NCBI GenBank assembly: GCA_045110495.1
Contig: JBGCGE010000010.1
Coordinates: forward strand, 62,001 to 126,000
DNA from: CAJXQU01 sp045110495
GTDB taxonomy: Bacteria > Pseudomonadota > Gammaproteobacteria > CAJXQU01
Reading direction: 5' to 3'
DNA length: 64,000 nucleotides
Every line of letters begins with the position of its first letter. Within the stretch, counting starts at the first letter, position 1. The notes under the pieces were generated by a model that did no database searches, was not told the DNA's origin, and worked only from the letters and a program-made list of their open reading frames with translations. Positions 63,643-64,000 of this stretch are shown in pieces. Both the position numbers and the translations under genes were made by a program.

Positions 63643-64000
63643 ATGAAAACCATTTATGTTTTTGCTTTTGTTTTTCTTTTATTTTTAATCTTTTTCTCAT
63701 CTTACTTTTTTGTCGATGAACCTTGTTTAGAATTAGATCAAGGGCTACGGGTTTGTGCTGCCAGCGATATTGCGAAGATCACTCGAACTGGAAAAATACC
63801 TTTCGAAGTTGATGCCCTAGATATTTCAAAAGGAGAATTGATTCTTGATGCTGCCCGTAATGAAACTATCGCTTTTCAGCTTCTTTTAAAAACTAAAAAT
63901 CCAGAACTAACCACAGAAGTAAAAGTCAGCGTTGATGATTTTATTGGATCAAAAAACACAACTATTAATTCAGATAAAAATGTGCGTCTTTTCAAAGCGC
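63643..64000 (+). CDS. Membrane-anchored or secreted protein, cut by the right edge
   Basis: Begins at ATG 63643 and continues open for 119 codons to the window end. A strongly hydrophobic segment (~4-24, FAFVFLLFLIFFSSYFF) is a signal or anchor. The exported part contains LILDAARNETIAFQLLL (~65-81) and KNVRLFKA near the edge; this AARNE..xFQ pattern recalls the N-terminal beta domain of DUF4091-type glycoside-hydrolase-like proteins. The assignment is tentative because the catalytic part is out of view. The ribosome site is weak. Confidence 0.55.
   Translation, partial: MKTIYVFAFVFLLFLIFFSSYFFVDEPCLELDQGLRVCAASDIAKITRTGKIPFEVDALDISKGELILDAARNETIAFQLLLKTKNPELTTEVKVSVDDFIGSKNTTINSDKNVRLFKA

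Overview
The window looks like a chromosome segment of a Gammaproteobacterium with roughly 40% G+C (estimated by eye). The evidence is a gene set typical of that class: cmoA/cmoB, rppH, tamA/tamB, mscL, rnf genes, dacB, a split class II ribonucleotide reductase (nrdJa/nrdJb), and a cytochrome c oxidase cluster with DUF2909 and SURF1 partners. A formaldehyde-activating-enzyme (Fae) homologue hints at a methylotroph-related lineage such as the Methylophaga neighbourhood. However, a complete 2-oxoglutarate dehydrogenase operon, citrate synthase and malate dehydrogenase show an intact oxidative TCA branch. I saw no phage, plasmid, insertion sequence, CRISPR, rRNA or tRNA.

Layout. 1-3107: a giant envelope protein on the minus strand that runs off the left edge. 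3.4-8.4 kb: a squalene-synthase-family enzyme, two OmpA-domain proteins, a DUF4197 protein, MscL and a membrane-anchored helix-hairpin-helix protein. 8.6-15.6 kb: a YjgR/HerA-like ATPase, a trypsin-like protease, a 1246-residue GltD/NfnB-PyrK/NfnA-type oxidoreductase fusion and a DUF2970 protein. 15.7-24.9 kb: dacB, then the aa3-type oxidase region. Assembly genes ctaB, an SCO-like gene and surf1 run leftward; DUF2909, coxB, coxA, a 44-residue protein, ctaG and coxC run rightward. 25.0-31.5 kb: a 45-residue membrane peptide, a candidate Csr/Rsm-type small RNA, fae, a SixA-like phosphatase, metY plus a Sel1 protein, a REP pair, and two genes of unknown or poorly known role. 31.6-39.7 kb: lpd-sucB-sucA diverging from gltA-mdh. 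39.7-45.9 kb: a frameshifted small membrane gene, a HAD hydrolase, rppH, two secreted unknowns, cmoB-cmoA, DUF3025, a glycine-rich membrane protein and nth. 45.9-54.1 kb: rnfD-rnfG-rnfE-tamA-tamB leading to nth. 54.1-60.4 kb: ispG, a LysM-FecR protein and a CHASE2-PAS-GGDEF-EAL-REC protein whose output motifs look catalytically dead. 60.5-64 kb: nrdJa-nrdJb under a well-formed pair of NrdR boxes, then a truncated membrane-anchored gene at the right edge.

Most of the window is core metabolism and envelope biogenesis. The least explained items are the giant repeat-containing envelope protein, the structured RNA beside fae, the triple-degenerate c-di-GMP-type protein next to its LysM-FecR partner, the fused flavoprotein, and the break-up of the rnf operon by tamAB. 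All functional calls rest on reading translated motifs and remembered family knowledge; no database search was run.
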